DNA of 64,000 nucleotides from Bacilli bacterium (GTDB lineage Bacteria > Bacillota_I > Bacilli_A > ML615J-28 > CAG-698), in assembly GCA_017962745.1 (NCBI GenBank), contig JAGCUR010000002.1, forward strand, positions 86,782 to 150,781, in the 5' to 3' direction. Positions 61,228 to 64,000 of this stretch are shown here, piece after piece. The position numbers and the translations under genes are program-made. The stretch's first letter is position 1. The number at the start of each line of letters is the position of its first letter. Under the pieces are notes generated by a model that was given only the letters and a program-made list of their open reading frames with translations, was not told the DNA's origin and ran no database searches.

Positions 61228-62492
61228 TGGATAAAAAGTTTTATCGTAACAACCGTAACCGCTTATTTGAGGTGATGGATGATAATAGCGTTATTGTATT
61301 ATATTCTGGTGAATTAAAAGATAAAACAGCTGATGAACAATTCTTGTTTGAAGTTAATAAAAACTTTTATTATTTCACAGGTATTAACCAAGATAACGTT
61401 ATGCTAATCATGGCAAAAAGCGGAAAAGAAAGAAAAGAAATGCTATTCATCGAAGAAAACGATCCTGTTAAAGTTAAATGGGTCGGCGAAAAGCTTTATA
61501 AAGATCAAGCTAGTATGATTAGCGGTATTGACAAAGTATTTTATCATCCTAATTTTATTCACGCTTTAAACATTCTTTTAAACGATAAATTAAATGGTAT
61601 TAAAACTGTTTATTTAGATTTAGAACAAAAGAATTTAGTAAACTATGTTACAAGCGCAATGAAATTAAAAGATGAATTAGAAGCAAGGTATCCAGGCCTA
61701 GTAATTAAAAATGCATATGATGATTTGATTTTACTTAGAAGAGTAAAAACAAAAGAAGAAATAGCTTTACACCAAGTAGCAATTGATACTACAAAGGGTG
61801 CCCTTGAAGTGATTATGCAAAACTTAAAGCCAGGAATGTATGAATACCAAGCAGAAGCTTATTTTGATTCATATATTAAATATGATGGTCAAAAAGATTC
61901 AGCCTTTACTACCATAGTTGCTAGTGGTAAGAATGCTACCATTCTTCACTACACTGCCAATAACACTAAGATCAAAGATGGTGATTTAGTTTTATTTGAT
62001 TTAGGAGCTAGACATGAATTCTATATTAGTGATATTTCACGTACCTACCCAGCTAATGGTAAATTCACTGACCGTCAAAAACAAATCTATGAAATAGTAC
62101 TAGATACTAATAAAAAGTGTATTGAGTATTTAAAACCAGGTTTATCATTTGCGGATTATTATAAGTATGCAAGAGATTTACTAGCTAAAGGATTAAAAGA
62201 AATTGGTTTAATCAAAGAAGATAGCGAACTAATCAATTATTATTGGCATAGTGTAGGTCATCCTATTGGCCTTGATACACATGATCCAGCTAGCCGTGAT
62301 ATTCCAATCGATGATGGTATGATTATAACTGTAGAACCAGGTTTATATTTAGAAAAAGAAGGTATCGGCATTAGAATTGAAGATGACGTGCTAGTTACTA
62401 AAGACGGACCAGTAGTATTAAGTAAAGATATCATCAAAGAAGTTGATGAAATAGAAGCTTATATGGCTAAAGGCAGAACAAGTAGAAAATAA
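61227..62492 (+). CDS. pepP: aminopeptidase P family metallopeptidase (Xaa-Pro)
   Basis: A 421-residue two-domain M24B peptidase. The AMP_N domain (1-150) begins YRNNRNRLFEVMDDNSVIVLYSGE. The pita-bread catalytic domain (about 175-410) has metal ligands in LFDLGARHEFYISDISRTYP (two Asp), HSVGHPIGLDTHD (His), VEPGLYLE (Glu) and IRIEDDVLVT (Glu). It removes N-terminal residues before proline. It is the last gene of the CDF-mutase-peptidase operon. Confidence 0.9.
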   Translation: MDKKFYRNNRNRLFEVMDDNSVIVLYSGELKDKTADEQFLFEVNKNFYYFTGINQDNVMLIMAKSGKERKEMLFIEENDPVKVKWVGEKLYKDQASMISGIDKVFYHPNFIHALNILLNDKLNGIKTVYLDLEQKNLVNYVTSAMKLKDELEARYPGLVIKNAYDDLILLRRVKTKEEIALHQVAIDTTKGALEVIMQNLKPGMYEYQAEAYFDSYIKYDGQKDSAFTTIVASGKNATILHYTANNTKIKDGDLVLFDLGARHEFYISDISRTYPANGKFTDRQKQIYEIVLDTNKKCIEYLKPGLSFADYYKYARDLLAKGLKEIGLIKEDSELINYYWHSVGHPIGLDTHDPASRDIPIDDGMIITVEPGLYLEKEGIGIRIEDDVLVTKDGPVVLSKDIIKEVDEIEAYMAKGRTSRK

Positions 62493-62511
62493 GCTAATTA
62501 ATTAAACGGCG

Positions 62512-62592
62512 CTCTTAAATAACTGGGGGTCAGATAAATAATCCCTCTTAATTTCTTGGGGGTCAAAACGCCTCTTCAGTAACTGGGGGTCT
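62512..62592. repeat. three imperfect 21-nt repeats, orphan insertion-sequence end
   Basis: Units at 62512-62532, 62545-62565 and 62572-62592 share CTCTT, six to eight variable bases, then TGGGGGTC. They are separated by 12 and 6 nt. Clustered repeats with GGGGGTCA are typical of IS21-type termini, where several transposase sites lie at each end. No istA/istB gene is present, so this would be a remnant. The family is an inference. Confidence 0.55.
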
Positions 62593-62598
62593 AAGAAT

Positions 62599-62630
62599 AG
62601 GTCCATTTCCAATACGGAAATGGACCTTTT
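62599..62630 (+). terminator. 12-bp perfect hairpin before the ISL3 element
   Basis: AGGTCCATTTCC (62599-62610) / GGAAATGGACCT (62616-62627) with a 5-nt loop and four T. It probably terminates the pepP operon; it may belong to the mobile DNA. Confidence 0.7.
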
Positions 62631-62647
62631 GCCAACCAATAATCTTT

Positions 62648-63952
62648 TTATTTGTGATAGTTTCTTATAGGAGTATCTTTGTTAATTACAAAGATGCTCC
62701 TATTTCTATATCTGTTAAAGTTTTGATAGCCATTAGCAGCTTTTAGCAATACTTTTAACCTTGAATTACAGCTTTCAATTTTTCCATTTGATAATCTTTT
62801 CCCATTTATAAATATGAACGAGTTTCTTATTTCATCTTTCCATCTAATTATCATTTTAGTGAATTCAAAGAATTCAGGTATTTTAGAATCAAAGAATTGA
62901 TTTACCAAGTCATCAAAATCTTCATCAAATGTTTTAAGATTGCAATAGTAATTAAAGTCTCTATAATTCTCTGCTAGATTATATGCTTGTGTTAACTCTG
63001 AACTTATTGATTTTAGATATCCAAGAATCGTGTATTTGTCCCACTTAGTTTTTAGTTTATTAACTGGCCATAATTTTTCTTCATCTAACTTAGCAAAGGG
63101 AGTTTTAAAAAAGAAGTGGAATTTCTTTAACATATAATAATACATATTAGCATTTTCTAATTTAGCATGCCCTTGATTAAACTTTTTCATAGTTCTTAAT
63201 CTCACCATATCGACTGCCATATTTAAGTGTTGTAGTACATGAAATGAATCAACAGCTATTTTAGCATTAGGGAACAAGTCATTTGCAATCCTTTTATATG
63301 GATCCCACATGTCCATAATGAAATAATTAACACTATTTCGCTCAATTTTAGGAATTCTTTGAAGATTTTCTAATAAAACATAGTAGTGTCTTGATGGATA
63401 CATTTCCACAATCTTCCCGGATTCGAAATCAAGTAATACACAAACATACTTATCTCTTTTCATATTTTTAGTGTATATTTCATCAATAGAAATAATACTT
63501 GGCAGTTTTAACCTTGAGCATCTAACATATTTATCAAAGATGTTCATTACAGAAGCAGTAGATATGGAAAACATTTTAGCGACATTAGAAAAAGTTACAG
63601 TATGGCTTCTTAGTTGTTCTAGAACTAATAAATCAGTTTGAAGAGATACTTTTTCATCTTTTTGGCAAAATGGATTATGCTCATAAAACTGACATCCACA
63701 GCTTTTACAAATAAATCTTCGAGCTTTATATTTTAAAATACACGGCATATTAATTAATAGCGAGTGCTTTATAGATTTAATTCGATAGTCGTGAATTGTA
63801 CACTCTATGCATCCGCATTTAGGACAAGAGACGTCAGTTTTATTTAAAACTATGACGTATTCAATACCATTTTCATTTTTTATTAAAATAGATTTATCTA
63901 AATCAATGTTATAAGATTCTAAATTCAACAATTTTATGATATCATTGTTCAT
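62648..63952 (-). CDS. ISL3-family transposase
   Basis: A 434-residue transposase. The N-terminal zinc ribbons are CPKCGCIECTIHDYRIK and CKSCGCQFYEHN. A DNA-binding helix-turn-helix (about 110-140, TFSNVAKMFSISTASVMNIFDKY) is followed by an RNase H-like DDE domain with D in SIDEIYTK, D in IMDMWDPY and E in NGKIESCNSRLK. The central helical insertion carries many aromatic residues. The frame is complete, with AAGGAGGTC before the ATG, so the element may be active. The right end lies beyond or at the window edge; no terminal inverted repeat pair could be fixed. Confidence 0.92.
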   Translation of the reverse strand: MNNDIIKLLNLESYNIDLDKSILIKNENGIEYVIVLNKTDVSCPKCGCIECTIHDYRIKSIKHSLLINMPCILKYKARRFICKSCGCQFYEHNPFCQKDEKVSLQTDLLVLEQLRSHTVTFSNVAKMFSISTASVMNIFDKYVRCSRLKLPSIISIDEIYTKNMKRDKYVCVLLDFESGKIVEMYPSRHYYVLLENLQRIPKIERNSVNYFIMDMWDPYKRIANDLFPNAKIAVDSFHVLQHLNMAVDMVRLRTMKKFNQGHAKLENANMYYYMLKKFHFFFKTPFAKLDEEKLWPVNKLKTKWDKYTILGYLKSISSELTQAYNLAENYRDFNYYCNLKTFDEDFDDLVNQFFDSKIPEFFEFTKMIIRWKDEIRNSFIFINGKRLSNGKIESCNSRLKVLLKAANGYQNFNRYRNRSIFVINKDTPIRNYHK

Positions 63953-63955
63953 GAA

Positions 63956-63991
63956 GACCTCCTTTTTGTAATTGGTTGACGCTTAATTATA
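63956..63991 (-). promoter_or_regulatory. transposase -10 element and ribosome binding site
   Basis: On the minus strand TATAAT (63986-63991) and AAGGAGGTC (63956-63964) precede the transposase start. The -35 would lie beyond the window. Confidence 0.5.
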
Positions 63992-64000
63992 ACAAAAAGG

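Larger units (their letters stand above)
62600..64000 (-). mobile_element. ISL3-family insertion sequence, right end not resolved
   Basis: The element comprises the transposase and its flanks. Near the two ends, CAACCAAT occurs at 62633-62640 and as ATTGGTTG at 63971-63978, a possible short subterminal inverted repeat. The boundaries are approximate and the side distal to 64000 is unseen. Confidence 0.5.

Noticed and set aside
62512..62592. Short CRISPR-like array
   Set aside because: Only three imperfect repeats with spacers of 12 and 6 nt, and no cas gene.

Overview
The window is a low-GC, gene-dense chromosomal segment of a Bacillota bacterium. The gene order cysS-mrnC-rlmB-sigH-rpmG-secE-nusG ... 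rplK-rplA-rplJ-rplL-ybxB-rpoB-rpoC ... rpsL-rpsG-fusA-tuf is the Bacillus-type rif/str region. TGA is used as a stop (sigma factor and rpmG), so the genetic code is the standard bacterial one and the organism is not a Mollicute with reassigned UGA. BIG2 surface lipoproteins, a three-segment SecE and several c-di-GMP proteins suggest an uncultured host-associated Bacilli lineage (Erysipelotrichales/RF39-like). That placement is inference.

Layout: 1-1333 is the 3' part of a PTS-EIIC/EAL fusion. 1361-2387 is the rplM-rpsI operon, and 2400-4498 is a two-component system. 4527-8860 holds cysS to nusG, followed by a secreted propeller/HD-GYP sensor. 11922-24769 holds the L11-L1-L10-L12 genes, a methyltransferase, a GH3-like lipoprotein and rpoBC. 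24863-30178 holds a HAD phosphatase and the str operon with tuf. 30189-39540 is mostly cell-surface biology: a 944-residue lipoprotein, a glycosyltransferase, TatD, two tandem trypsin-like proteases (one with Cys in place of the catalytic Ser), a Nudix enzyme and small membrane proteins. 39540-43705 is a minus-strand run of PlsC, a CDF transporter, a GGDEF cyclase, tRNA-Ser and TetR. A divergent pair of chromate-type transporters follows.

The most interesting region is 44981-48562. A consensus-like promoter transcribes a 20-codon leader peptide with six consecutive tyrosine codons, then a set of mutually exclusive RNA hairpins ending in an intrinsic terminator, then a TrpXYZ-type ABC transporter (lipoprotein, permease, ATPase). 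Convergent to it, sharing a bidirectional terminator, is a gene for a Cro/CI-type helix-turn-helix domain fused to an AroQ-type chorismate mutase. All eight AroQ active-site residues are there with nearly native spacing. A perfect 19-bp palindrome sits in its promoter. I read this as an aromatic amino acid module: tyrosine-responsive attenuation of an uptake system beside a DNA-binding chorismate mutase.

From 48595 on the genes are housekeeping (ychF, cinA, an EIIC-like membrane protein, tex, a lipid kinase, acpP), followed by a subtilase lipoprotein, a second CDF transporter, phosphohexomutase and an aminopeptidase P. The window ends in mobile DNA: three 21-nt repeats that look like an orphan IS end, and an ISL3-family transposase. 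No stretch longer than 300 bases lacks a gene.
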